NCBI GenBank assembly: GCA_916613615.1
Contig: OU744724.1
Coordinates: forward strand, 58,046,898-58,110,897
Source of the DNA: Steromphala cineraria
Lineage: Eukaryota > Mollusca > Gastropoda > Trochida > Trochidae
Length of the DNA: 64,000 nucleotides
Direction: 5' to 3'
Position 1 is the stretch's first letter; each line of letters opens with the position of its first letter. The notes beneath the pieces are model-generated. The model did not search any database. It was not told the DNA's origin and worked only from the letters and a program-made list of their open reading frames with translations. Below are positions 34,099-47,480 of the stretch, one piece after another. A program made the translations under genes and the position numbers.

Positions 34099-35890
34099 TT
34101 TCCCACATATAATGATAAATAATACTTTATACATATGTAAGCTGATCCTGCACATCTTTGCACCTCTTCATGCATTCAAGGTTTCCTTGTTGAATACTTT
34201 CTTTAATCACTATCTTATATTGATCTATATTTCTATTGATCCTTTTTTATGATATACTATTTTATATTTGCATAACCAATTTCATCATTGACCTTTAATA
34301 AGCAATGCTGGTAGACTTAACAGCAATGTCTTTACATTAAAGACCTTTGTTTAAAAAAGACTGCATCTATCAATTGTTATATGTGAGGTATTTTCTTCAA
34401 TATTTTGATTTCCAACAGTCCTTATCATCACTCATTTCCGTTTAAGGAAAGCAATACTCTCTAAACCAGCCTTCTTTTACAAGATATCAAATTAATTTTC
34501 TCTCTGCTTCATGCAGAGAACACCTCTTACAAGTTTTTTTTCACTTTCTGTCAAGAGGTTGATGAATTGCCTTCCTTCAGTAAAGGAGAGCGGACTATAG
34601 CGCCATCTATCATGGCTTCACACTACAAACTGTAATAGGCGCAGAAGTTGTAAATTGAGCACTTATTTTCACCTCAGAACCGGTTAATCTTAATTCTGGC
34701 TGCACAAGCCCTTGGGCCGCCACATATTGCCGGGTTTCAAGTATGAATATCCTCACGTGCAAGCCCTACTGCAGGTATAGGCAGATTCTCTCGATCAATA
34801 GCAAAACTCATCGCTGGAAAACTGCTCTTCATTCAAATCTAATATCAGATATCTCATTTTAGAGTAGAAAATTAGTTCCACATTCAGTGCCCATTGCGGT
34901 AAGCTTATATTTGAATTACAGAAATAACATCTTCCGAATGAGATTATATTGGTGGTGATTCAATCTTATAAGGGAGACTGGCTATGTATAGGAGCAAATT
35001 AAGTTCAAGAAATTGTGATTTAGGTAGAATGATCGAATTAAAGTACACTTTCTCAGAAATGTCACTTTATCCAGCAGCCATTACATCATTGCTTGCGGAA
35101 CATTTCAACCTTGTGGTTTTGTTGACATGAAATTCAAGGAGTTCAAGTTTTACTCCTTTTTTGTAAACGTTGTACATTTGAATGAAATTGTTAATGATCT
35201 CCTTGTGATTACAAAATTGGATTTCACACTGGATTTCATTTCCAAAATTATTGACTTTATTACTGTCCTGTACATTAGATAGGAAAGTTTACATGCAGGC
35301 CTTTTGTGATGTTGAGATGTATCAAGATGATTTGAACAATTAATAATTTATTCATATGAAATAATTCTTTTCATCATCAAAGCAGTGTATTTACCTAAGC
35401 TTCTTTAGAATATCCATGAACTCTTTGACTATTGCGAAATTTTCTTCAACAAAAATAGTAAATACAAAAAAAGGAAATAAATGTACTGGACAGCAAAGAC
35501 ACAAAATAAAAGTAAAATACCTTATATGAAAGAAACATCAATTTTAAAAGAAGAAGAATATTTCTTATGAATGATGCTATAGCACTCTATTTCTATAAAA
35601 TAACATTGTGACCATATGCTAACAGGTTGTCCATTTGACCACTGAGAAGTATATAGTTCAATGTAAAACAATATTACAACTGCTAGAAAATATCTCTAAA
35701 AGAAAGAATTTCATGTCAACACTTACTGCATGAGTAATAAGGACGCTTGAAAATCCAAAAGAGTTACTGTAGAGGACCTAATCAGTTAGTGGATGACTAA
35801 TCCATGACATGTACGTCTAGTGAGTACTTATTTACGGTATCACCAATTAGTCCTGGTTCATGTCAAGAACACATCCCCTGACGAACTCAT
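34099..35890. other. Intronic sequence, no gene seen
   Basis: The part 34560-34760 is more complex (GCGCCATCTATCATGG, GCCGCCACATATTGCC) but has no supported exon. The rest is AT-rich. Confidence 0.4.
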
Positions 35891-37084
35891 TACCGTATAT
35901 GACCGGGTATAAGCCGACCCCGCATATAAGCCTACCCCCTTTCTCAACCCCCAAAATTCCAGTCAAAACCTAGTATCTCATGTATAGACCGACCCCCCTC
36001 TTCGCAGCTATATTTTGCTGACAGTAAGTCGATATGATGCCAGTTGCATTGAAACTAAAAGCTCATGAATCCTCAAATGACACGTTAATTTTATGATGAT
36101 ATTATTTTAAAAAACTATAAAAGAAATTATAAGTGTTCACTTACGGTGTTTGTTGTTTGTTTTAATCATATTACATATTATTCTCGACAAATTGTTAACG
36201 AACGACAGTCAACAACCTTTGGTGCATGAAGTGTTTGCTGGAAATGTGATATTTGTTACAAGCCTTTTCATTGGCTAAATTATGTAGGTCAACCAATCAG
36301 CAAGTCGGTTTAAAACGTGGTCGTAATAATTTCATGACAACATTTTGTTGATACAATATTAAATGTGTAAATATATCAGATTTTCTTACACGTTTTCTAT
36401 ATTTGATTATTTCAAAATTAATATGCAGTTAATTGAAATATTTGTGTATATAAAAGTCGAAGAATAACGATAAGAAATATAACTATGAGCAAACTATCAT
36501 ATAAGGAATGTTATTCGTTGTCACGAAATTACGATTGAAATTCAAAGCAATGTAAAACATCGTGCTTTCACGAGTGTAGCTTTGACAAAAATTTGATTGA
36601 ATTTCGATCAGATATGATTGATATGTTTGCAAATATGTCTTAATAATACTTTAAAATGGACAACAAGCCTTTTGAAGTGATAACTCTTGATAATATTTGA
36701 AAAACCGGGTTTCTATTGCCGATCGTGGATGCGAGTGAAGCCACATCGATCTGCCGAAATCTAACAGCGTGAAGGTTTCTTGAATATTTCATATTAATAT
36801 ATCTTTATATAATTCTAACTTCTCTTTGTATATTTTCATTAAAAACAACAACACAACAAAAATATTTTTATTTTACAAGTTCAATATAGAAATGACCTCG
36901 ATGATTGTGCATGTTACTTCCTGTGTAAACATCGACTCGCTAACTCGCTGGGCTGACGATACTCGTGCTTGGTCACTTGATTTTTTTCATCTGCAACATA
37001 TAACTCAGGTATAGACCGACCCCCCTCTCTGACCCCCTAATTTCTGGTGTCAAATTCTCGGCTTATACCCGGTCATATACGGTA
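35891..37084. mobile_element. Non-autonomous DNA transposon with perfect 27-bp terminal inverted repeats, 1,194 bp
   Basis: The left terminus (35891-35917, TACCGTATATGACCGGG then TATAAGCCGA) is the exact reverse complement of 37058-37084. Subterminal TATAGACCGACCCCCCT occurs in the same sense at about 35984 and 37012. CAT flanks both ends and could be a 3-bp target duplication; alternatively TA was duplicated if the element begins at CCGT. The interior is AT-rich with no transposase (the frame at 36826-37014 is not recognisable). Full identity of the termini suggests fairly recent insertion. Confidence 0.88.
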
Positions 37085-37164
37085 CATGTAAGTAGTCCCT
37101 GGTGGTAGATATGCTGTAGATAACATGATCGAGGTGGTCAGTATGATCCCCAAGGAGTTGAGCT

Positions 37165-37560
37165 AACTCAGATTTGTCTTTTTCTTCAGTTTTACTCTTG
37201 AGTCATCAGGACTGGTTTCGAATAAAGTAACCAGTAACATTTTTCAGTTATACTCTTGAGTCTTCAGTCTCTAGTTTCAAATAAAGTAACCAGTAACATT
37301 TTTCTGTTTTACTCTTGAGTCTTCAGTCTCTAGTTTCAAATAAAAGTAACCATTAACATTCTTCAGTTTTACTCTTGAGTCTTCAGTCTTTAGTTTCAAA
37401 TAAAAGAAACCCGTAGCATTCTTCAGTTTCATTTTGAAATTCTTATGTAAATGAAAGAATAAGAGTCAAACATTTTTTTCAGTTCATTCTTCAATTTCAT
37501 GTTGAAATTCTTATGTAAATGTAAGGATAAGAGTCGAAAGTTCTTTCAGTTGATATATGA
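37165..37560. repeat. Tandem repeat of about 61 bp, four to five units
   Basis: TCAGTTTTACTCTTGAGTC, TTCAGTCTCTAGTTTCAAAT and AAAAGTAACC.GTAACATT recur in order from 37187. Two further units with TTTCATTTTGAAATTCTTATG follow and have diverged. Non-coding. Confidence 0.85.
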
Positions 37561-40500
37561 CTGGTATACTTCTCAGGGAGTTGCTCCAGCTTTATCATAG
37601 TTGACTCAGAACAGAGTGTTTAAATTAAGCAGTTACTGAATCCAGGGAGTGTAAAGTCAATTATGAACTGCTTGTCAGCCTCTTAAAACTACTGTTATTT
37701 GTGACAAAGACATAATTGTCAAAACTATTTCTTCAAAGTTCCAATCATTATGTGTAGAAGAATTAAAGTGTCAGTGTCTTAAGCCCATCCTGGATGACTA
37801 ACGTTAAGATTTGATAATAAACCTTTTCATACATAGGGAATGGCGTGGTGCCAATGCAACAAGTCATTATTGATTGGATGGTTATACAGAATTAATAATA
37901 TATTCAACTTGCTACTGAAGAGGTGACTGTTTTATTATTGAGTTTTATTCAACAGGTTCTCATTTCTTGAAGCTTTCATTTGAAGACTATCTTAATCAGT
38001 TCATGATATGTATTGATTGGTTATTTGTAACAATCTCCAAACTTCCAGGGTGCTTTGGGTATCTTAAGTTAATATGTAGGTTTAGAAAGAACAAAAGCTG
38101 ACAATCTTTGAAAATACAATTTGATGAACTTAATTCTTTCCACTTGATGATGTCCATGGTGGGGATTAATGAACCATGACAGCTAGATGATGTTAATTAC
38201 CAAACCGTGACAACTCAAATGCTCACTCCAGTTACCACAAAGACTGTCAGTCCTGTCAGTCTGTCAGTGAGTCAGTTTTGTCAGGTTACTGTGGTTAACT
38301 AGGTCTGCAGCACAGGCTGTGGGAAGTGTTTTTGACTGGAAGGAGTAAAGAGATGAACTTTGGGTGTCACATTGCTTCCAAGATGGAGGAAGCTTCTGAC
38401 AGGGGAGACAACCTGTCATTCCCATTGTGGCAACCCTCTAGCGAGAAAATTGACTGCTTGACAGGGAGACTCTGAGCTTGAGAATTCCATTGATAAGTTG
38501 CCTAAAGGCGTTTGACATTGTTGCACGTCTGCAACTGGGTTTTGAAAGATTTGGAATTTACTTTTGGGGTTATTTTGACTCTTCAGAATATTCCTTTGAT
38601 AAGTTTGCCAGAGGTGTCTGACTTAACTGCACAAAGTGTTAGGCTCTGTCAATCAGTTTTTACAATTTTGGAGTCCTTGTCATTCTTTAAAAATGCTTCA
38701 GGCGTGAAAGATTTTCCATCTTTATCATACTTTGCATATCAGTTTTTATTGTTTTGCGTCATTAGTTTTCCTCTTCCAGTTTGAAGGTGTAAGTTTACTC
38801 ATACTGATGACATTATCTATCATTTTGAGAAATGGTTTTTATCACCCAGTGAACATTTAGAACTCCAGGTTTTTTAGATGACTTTTATTAGAAAATTGTT
38901 TTTTCTTGTTGAACAAACATTCCTGCTTTGAAATCCTTTTTAGAAATGTGTAAAATTTTGTTTTTGTCTTATTCATGACATAAACTTATTTTTGCATTCA
39001 GTTGAATGTATATGCGCTGTAAATTTCTCTCAGTTTTCTTGTACCTTTTTGCAATTCGGCAATTTTTTCAGTATATTTTGTAATTATATTTCATTCAGAG
39101 AAGGTAAAGGACATATAATATTTTAATTTCTTGATGAGGATTCATTATGCTAATAGAACAGTTCCAAAAGCATGACTCATGGCTACAAGAGACAACAAAT
39201 TGATTAAGTAAGAAAGTTATGAGATAACTTTGTAAAGTAACTTTAGAAATAATTCAAAGTGTTTAATTTTTTTTTCAATTTCTTTTCTAGGCTATAGCTA
39301 GCTGAAATATAAGTAATGAAAGGAGATGTATAAAAAAACCTGAAAGCTCTTAACTCATTAAACATCTTTTTGCTCATCCTCACGAGGACAGAAACTACTT
39401 GTCATGGTGAAATATGTTCATTAAAAAAGTATACTCGTTAAAGGAAAAAAAATCAATCTTGAAGTTGATGATGGCATAAAACATCACAGCCAACGTATCT
39501 TTTTTAATAGCAAATCATGTGCACTGAAATTGATATGTTGACATTTGAAAGGGAGGCTGCTGTGATTCGGAGAGAAGCAATGTCAAATTGGGGAGGTGAA
39601 ACAGCTCTCATTTAGGCAGCGAAGCTCTGGAATCTGACAGGGTGTCTGACAAATTGACATGTTCCTGGAACTTCTGGAAGGGATATGGGCATATAACACC
39701 CATGTGACATCGAGGAATACAAGGTTCAAGTGCCACTTTCTCGGTGCCACTACCTCATTACGGGGAATACTCGCAACATTTCTTTTTGGAAGTAAAAAAT
39801 GCTTTTCTTGAAATTGAAACTGTTTCTATAAGGCTTGGAACAAGTTTTTGCCCCTCTAATGGTTAGTTGCGGCAAGATTTATTCCCACTTATTCCATTAT
39901 GACTCCAGATGGTATTTTATGACCAAGATGTCAGGTTTCATTCCTATGGAAACCAAATCTACTCTTTGATAGAAATGGCATGGGAAGAGGGTGATCACAG
40001 CTAGCACATAATCCTGCTCATCCCATTTACACATGATGGACGGGTGATGCATCCCATTTAATAGAATTCAGCTGCAATGCAAACATTTATTGGAGGCAGG
40101 TCAGGTGAACCCTAGACTTATACCAAGTCTCTGTAGAAATATTTTAAATAGGTGATGTAATGCATTATTTTCAAGAATGACGGATCATTATCTCCATTGA
40201 CTTATCTATTGGAATGCAATGAACATATTATTGACTTCATCAAGGCTTTCATTCAGCATTGCATACCTCGTTTAGCGAATATCACCATAATTGACAAGGG
40301 AATGCTTAACTATACCATACGGCCTCAAGATAAACCTGCTGTCGATCTTTTACTCTTTCGTTTCTGAATTATTTAGTTCCAAATTATCATTAAATGTGTT
40401 GCAAGAATCACAACTGTTAAATGAAGGTTTCAACTCAGTCAAGATAGGCTTTTCCATATATGTATATTTCAGGACAGGTTAATTTGGACAACTTTAATGG

Positions 40501-43059
40501 GATTGTAGAATAATTCCATTTAAATTCAAAATTTTTAATTAGAAACATATTTTTCAGATTTATTTTATAATGACTATGAACCCGATCGATAATTGCTAAG
40601 GTGTTTCATGATAGCTTTAATAGTGTTTGTTCTCCCAACTGCTCCCTCAGACTGTTTATCACCTCATGACCAATCGGGCCTCATAACTATCGTGGACCAA
40701 AGTCATCTCCATATTCCTTTCTCCGAGGAAAATCAATTAGATGTGCCCTTCCTTTGATATTATTCAAATAGTGGATCCATTTCTAGAGAATATGTCATCA
40801 GGATCTATGACTAAGTTGATGAACACATCTTCATGCACATATTGGTGTAAGGCTTGGTTTCTCTAGGAGTCCGTCTTCCCATGCACTTCTTGTTTTGATT
40901 GAATAGAATCAGTTATGTTAACCCTTTACATTTCCATAACCAAATCTTGTGACAATGTCTTAATGTAAACCCTTTACTTCTGTTAAATCAAATCTTGTGC
41001 CAATGTCTGAATGTTCAAACTAGTTCATACTGAAAGTGCTTGGACAACTGTTGGTTCTATATGCCATTTCTCGGTATCAAAGGTATTTTCCCAATTGATG
41101 TTCATTTAATCATGAGAACTTACAAGTATGAACAGGGCCGATATGTTAAACCAGGATTGCCACACCTGCACAAACTGTTGAATTCATGTAAAGCTCAAAA
41201 GAACTTCAGAAGATTTCTGAATAAATGATTTATTTAATTCTAGCATTAACAAAATGTGTTATGTTTACAGAATTCAAAAAAGTGGATGTTACAGACTTAA
41301 AACAATACTGAACAATATTTGTATGTTATGTATTCTTACTACCAAAAAGTATTTATTCAAGCATATACATTGACTTGTATTCAGTCTCTGAAAAAATAAT
41401 TTATCTATATAAGAAAAGAAGCCTCTGACAAATTGCTAGTTAATAGATCTAGACTTGCTGTTTTAGAGGTTATGTACAAAATATCATAAACTACAGTTGG
41501 GGTGTTACACAATTATATACAAAAAGAACCTCCTTTGAGAAAATTTATACAATGACTGTAGAAGTATAAATAAATGAACTCAGGGGCAGTACTACTCTAA
41601 ATAAAACAACACTATCTCCCATACCGACCCAGGGAATCATGGTAAAGACATCAACTTCTGATGACCATCTTGGGACTGTCAACAGCGTAGTTACTATCCA
41701 CAGCACCAGTATACATTGCCGTGAATTTGTACAAGTATTCTCTGCGGAATCATTCTTTTAATCTTGCCTTTCAGTGCTAGAGCCTCATTGTGAAAACATC
41801 TTGCATACCTGATATTGGTCGGGTTTTATCGTTTAGTTATGGTGATATTAATACTAGAGAATTCCCACGTGTGGGTTATAATGGAAGGATGTTGGGATAA
41901 AAGGATCAGAGGTTGTTTTTGATAGCGATAATTCTGACATGTCTTGTAGAGAAGTGGATAAAAATAATATCCAACCTTTATGAAGAAAAATGTTTAACTT
42001 CTTAATGGTGCCGCTGCAATGATGTAATTGTTTCAGGTTGAGACTTTATGCCTGTAAATGATTTTCATTCTACTAAATTCTACGCCATAACGTAGGAGTG
42101 GAAGTTATGTCAACCATGTGTATATTGGTTTTTGTACAAAAACATTTCAAACTGGCATGAAATCTTATAATTTCATTAAGGATCATTTATCCTGGTTTTT
42201 AACTTCCTGGTATAAATGTGGGTTCTGAACCAATGGAGCTGAAAAAATAATTTTACATAAATTAATAACTTCTTCAACCGACTTTTCAATTTATCTATGT
42301 ATGAAACTGTCCTAAGCTTTGTGCTCTTGATATTGGTTACACCGCTAAACATAAATGTAGAAATTCTGTTGTTTCCCATTTCATTGAGTCTAACTTTCAA
42401 AACTGTACAATAATGTTTTGATGATAGACAAGTCTTACACTCAGAATGTAGTTTATATTATTTTACCTAACAAAAGCTCTATATAAGCAAGTCTAGATCT
42501 GCAGTGAAATATCCAATTATCCAAGCCTCCTTTCTTTTATTTTTTATCGAGAATTGTTATTTTTCAGAGACTGAATATGAGTCTAATGAAAGACCTGCAA
42601 CATCAGATGCAACTGCAAGACAATTTACTTGGATGTTTTATATGTGCACTTTGATAACTCATTCTCTGCATAAGATCACCTTTTCTGTCATTGAGGGCAA
42701 GACATGATACGAAGTCACATCACCACCTTTCAATTCACTCCCAGTGTGGACTACCCTATTCTACACCTTCATCAGTTCATTGTAAAACCTCCACAACAGC
42801 AACTATGTATTTTGTGATTTCCATTCCCGCTGAGGTGCCCTGGTATTCCAGATTAGCTTTCTTCTTGCCCCGTAATGAACTCAGCAGGCTGCCTTTCTCT
42901 TTCAATTCAACTAAATGCTACCATCAGATGGGGAAATGTGCTCTACAAATATTTACCTTTCCCCTGGAGTAATGGCTGCTTGTATTTATGGCAACAGGTA
43001 AAGGGAGCTGTATTGTTTTCTTCCTGTCAGGCTGACATTAGTCTTGGGAGGACATAACT
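37561..43059. other. Intronic sequence, no recognised gene
   Basis: A diverged duplication of about 120 bp lies at 38460-38660 (GAATTCCATTGATAAGTTGCC versus GAATATTCCTTTGATAAGTT). A 40-codon frame at 38353-38475 (MNFGCHIASKMEEASDRGDN...) and a minus-strand piece at 41651-41743 are coding-like but unidentified. Remaining frames are AT-driven. The part 42690-43050 is more complex but without a supported exon. Confidence 0.35.
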
Positions 43060-43640
43060 GAAGACCTGTTACAGAAAGGAATTTGTTGGCAGTGCAGGAA
43101 ATAACTTTTAGTCTTTATGATGGCAGTTGGGCTTGTGGTTTCATTAAGAAACTGTTACCTCTCAAAAACTGATTGTCTCTGGTGTATGGTGATACAGTTT
43201 ATTCAACTGAAGACATGCAACAGATAGGAATTGGTTGGCAGTTTGGGAAATAACTTTTAGTCTTTATAATGGCAGTTGGGCTTGTGGTTTGATGATGAAA
43301 CTGTTACCTCTCAAAAACGGATTGTGGTCACACAGTTTATTCACCAGACGACCTGTTACAGATAGGAGATGTTAGTTTAATGCTCAGACTGTATAGTTGA
43401 TAACATTTTGACATTAATAAAACCTCTTGAAAAGTCAAGTCTAGATCTGTATAGTGAACAACCTCATTCTCTGAGGATCCTTTCATATATTTAGTAAAAT
43501 TATCATTTTTGATGATTATTATTTTTTAGAGACTTAATGTAGGTAAAGGAATGTGTTAGCATTGTAGGCAAAACGTTTAAGTCTTTATGCGGGCTTGTGG
43601 TTTGATGAAAAAACTGTTACCTCTCAAAAACTGATGGACC
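43060..43640. repeat. Direct repeats of about 149 bp, two full and one diverged unit
   Basis: ATAACTTTTAGTCTTTAT with GGCAGTTGGGCTTGTGGTTT and AACTGTTACCTCTCAAAAAC occurs at about 43101 and 43250. A shortened relative stands at about 43574. Non-coding. Confidence 0.8.
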
Positions 43641-44589
43641 CTAGTGTGTGGTCACATAGTTTTCTAAACAAAACAGAGTTGCAACTGACCTTCTCAGAAA
43701 CTGAAAAAGAGATTGCAGTCCTCATTAACAAACTATTATATAAGCTTCCCTGTAGCACCTAGAGAATTTGCTAAGTGACTTGATTTGTGCGAGTTATTAT
43801 ACTGAAACTATATGTGCAGTGTAAGTAAAATGGAAAAGATGTTTGAAGGTGAATAGTTTTTCATAGGTATGTTAATGGATTTACTGGTTATGTGTAGGTT
43901 GGAGAAGGTGTTTAAATGTTCCAGAAGTTTGATGTCTTGGTGCACAATTTGGCAGCCATTGTTGCATCGCATTTAAATTGTGACATCACAACTACTTATT
44001 ACCTATTTTCATTGTGGTATAACACTGGTTGAATATTGCGGTATAAATATAACACTGTGGTATCTTACATGGGCGAGTAATAATGCTTTCTCTCAAACAG
44101 CACTTAACATTTTTTAGCCTGACCGAATTTTCATTTTTCAGGCTCAATTTTCATTTTTAAATCAATAATATGAAGACATTTTATATATTTTATCTCCAAT
44201 TACTTAATCTTTGATCTTAATAACATAAAACTGTTTGAATTAATCTATTTTCTTTGTTTTTCAATCAGATGGCATAATTGGTGAGTATATTTTTTAGACA
44301 TATCATTAGCTTGTGCATCTTTGTCAATGTGCTACTGTTTAATGTTAGCATGTGGTGTGATATTAAACCATCAAAGTGCTATTAACAATCCTAAGCTGCT
44401 TTGAAGTTAAGCCTCAAAAGTTCTTGTGTTTGGTGTGCTTTTAGCTTTTTATGTGTTAATTGTGTATTTGTAAAGCATTTTCCTTTATTTCGTTATGACG
44501 TATCTAATTTTCGTGATTAAGGATTGAATTTGAATTCGTTTTAAAGCAATTTCTCAAGGGAAAGCATGACAAACTGTTTGGGACAAACA
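43641..44589. other. AT-rich intronic sequence, no gene seen
   Basis: No supported feature. Confidence 0.45.
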
Positions 44590-45075
44590 AAATTATTATT
44601 ATATTAAATAATCACTAAATAATATTTCTCAATGGTTAAAGCAATTGATATCAATCTCTAAGACATTCTTATTTAAACCAATATCTCACAGATATGCATG
44701 ACAAACATAGTTTAAGAAAGATGTACTGTAAATATTTAATAATTATCAAAATTACAATATCTGTAAGGTTAAAGCAATTGATATTAATTTCTATTTGCAT
44801 GCATGACATTCTCATTTTAACCAATTTATGCATGACAAACATTTGCTGTAAATATTGAATAATCATCAAAATAGAATTTAATTGTATATGGTTAAAGCAA
44901 TTGATATTAATCTCTTGAAGTATGCATTACATTCTTATTTAAACCAATTTCTCATAGGTATGCATTACAAAATTAGATTGAGAAAAACATTTTCTGTAAA
45001 ATCATCAAAATATTTTTTCCATATGGTTAAAGCAATTGATATCTATCTCTAGGAGTATGCGTGACATTCTTATCT
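44590..45075. repeat. Tandem repeat of about 130 bp, four units
   Basis: GGTTAAAGCAATTGATAT occurs at about 44633, 44767, 44890 and 45026, each followed by TCTCTA..GTATGCATGACATTC-type sequence and TTTAAACCAATTTCTCA. Non-coding. Confidence 0.85.
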
Positions 45076-45242
45076 GTGTGATGGATGAGGGAATTGTCTC
45101 TGACCTTACAGAATCTTCCAATTATTCCATATAACATTTAAAATATACAAATGCAACTTGACAGAGAGATAACCACAAAGATAGTTAATGAGTGTATTTT
45201 TTGGATAAAGCCAATTTCTTGTTAAGACAACCAACCAGGTTA

Positions 45243-46460
45243 AACAACAGACACAAAATTACATTGTTACACAATATTTATTATCATTTTTGAACCATTT
45301 TATTATTCACATAGGTAAACGACATCATTCCAACAGGCATAAAATTACATTGTTACACAATATTTATTGTCTACTTTTGAACCATTTTATTATTCACATA
45401 GGCAAGCCGACAGCATTCCAGCGGACACAAAATTACATTGTTACACAATATTTATTATCTTCTTTTGAACCGTTTTATTATTCACATAGGTAGGCCGACA
45501 GCATTCCAGCGGACACAAAATTACATTGTTACACAATATTTATTATCTTCTTTTGAACCGTTTTATTATTCACATAGGTAGGCAGACAGCATTCCAGCGG
45601 ACACAAAATTACATTGTTACACAATATTTATTGTCACTTTTGAACCAGTTTAATGATTTACATACCCAAGCCGACAGCATTCCAACAAACACAAAATTAC
45701 ATTGCTACACAATATTTATTATTTACTTTTGGACCATTTAATAATTCAAATACACAAGCCGACAGCATTCCAACAGACTCCAAATTGCATTAGTACACAA
45801 TATATTTATTATCTACTTTTGAACCATTTTAATAATTCAAATACGCAAGCAGACAGCATTCCAACAGACTCCAAATTGCATTAGTACACAATATTTATTA
45901 TCTACTTTTGAACCATTTTAATAATTCAAATACGCAAGCCGACAGCATTCCAACAGACTCCAAATTACATTAGTACACAATATTATTATCTACTTTTGGA
46001 CCATTTAATAATTCAAATACGCAAGCCGACAGCATTCCAACAGACAGAAATTACATTGTTACACAATATTTAGTATCTACTTTTGAACCATTTTAATAAT
46101 TCCCAAAGCAAGCCGACAGCATTCCAACAGACTCCAAATTACATTAGTACATAATATTTATTATCTACTTTTGGACCATTTAATAATTCAAATACGCAAA
46201 CCGACAGCATTCCAACAGACAGAAATTACATTGTAACACAATATTTATTATCATTTATGAACCATTTTAATTCCCAAGGCAAGCAGACAGCATTCTGACA
46301 GACACAAAATTACATTGTTACACAATATTTATTATCTACTTTTGGACCATTTTAATAATTCCCAAGGCAAGCCGACAGCATTCCAACAGGCACAAAATTA
46401 CATTGTTACACAATATTTATTACCAACTTTTCAACCATATTGATAATTCACATCGGCAAG
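45243..46460. repeat. 88-bp tandem array, about 14 units
   Basis: ATTACATTGTTACACAATATT recurs about every 86-88 bp, with CTACTTTTGAACCATTTTA, ATTCACATAGG or AATTCAAATACG, and AAGCCGACAGCATTCC. Units change gradually along the array (CACATAGG to CAAATACG to CCCAAGG), showing neighbour-to-neighbour duplication. Open frames inside are repeat products. Confidence 0.95.
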
Positions 46461-46708
46461 CCTACAGCCTCCATGATTTAACACATAACACATCTAAGTG
46501 GGAACATACCAGAGCGTCCAGTTGAGGGTATGTAAAGGTATGCAACACTTGCTGCATGTGTTACGGAGCTAGCTCGATGTATTTGGTGTATAACACAGAC
46601 AGACAGGTGTGTAACGAAGAAACTCCCTACTTATAGGTGCTGCTACTTTTACAATATACTTTCTTCACTCCACTCTCCGTTTAACTATATATAGTTGAAA
46701 TTAACTCC
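46461..46708. other. Spacer between array and MITE fragment
   Basis: Non-repetitive sequence of mixed composition. No gene supported. Confidence 0.4.
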
Positions 46709-46920
46709 TTAAATAGACACTGATTATCTTTCTTAAAACTTTATTTGGTATTGATAAGTTACAGAATATCTAATATGCTGATTGAAGTTCATATCTCATC
46801 ACTGGACTTGCAAATATATCAATTTATGCTTAATATCTCTATCTCTATTTTATCGAAAAATCAATAAAAATTAAAATTCTAAGATGTTTTTTTACCTACC
46901 AACTAATGAAATCATTTCTC
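46709..46920 (-). mobile_element. Degenerate reverse copy of the right half of the TTAA MITE at 21202-21699
   Basis: TTAAATAGACACTGATTATCT (46709) matches the reverse complement of the right terminus of that MITE. The sequence then follows it through TAATATGCTGATTGAAGTTC and ATATCTCATCACTGGACTTG. The match weakens after about 46880 and no second terminus is visible, so the copy is truncated and older. Confidence 0.8.
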
Positions 46921-47034
46921 CTAGTTCAGGGCAAGGATTTAGCTTTGTTTTTAGCAAACTTGAATTAAAAAAAGTAAAATTATCGTAGTCATCATTTTAC
47001 TATTCAACTTTTCATTACTTACATATATATCTTA

Positions 47035-47480
47035 TTGAAGACTTAAATCAGTAGCAACAATTTGAAGTAACATGAAAAGCAGGGGTATCATTGTATCAAT
47101 GAGATAGAATTTATCTAACCTAACCTAAGCATAATTAAAGACATTAAAGTGGAAGTACCAACTACCATTACTTGTTTGTATCCATGAGCTAGCACTGTTG
47201 AAGACTTAAATCAGTAGCCACAATTTGACATTACATGTAAAATAGGAGTATCATTGCATCAATGAGATAGAATCTAACCTAAGCATAAAGACATTCCAGT
47301 GGAAGTGTCAACTACTTATATGCATCTATAGCACTGTTGAAAACTTATAACAGTAGCCACAATTTAACATAACATGTAAAATAGGGGTATTATTGCATCA
47401 ATGAGATAGAAACTAACCTAGGCAGAAAGACATTCCAGTGGAAGTGCCAACTACTTGTATGTATCCGTGAGCTAGTACTT
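47035..47480. repeat. Tandem repeat of about 140-160 bp, three units
   Basis: GTTGAAGACTTAAATCAGTAG, CACAATTTGACATTACATG, GGAGTATCATTGCATCAATG, AGATAGAA and GACATTCCAGTGGAAGTG recur in order three times. Non-coding. Confidence 0.85.
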
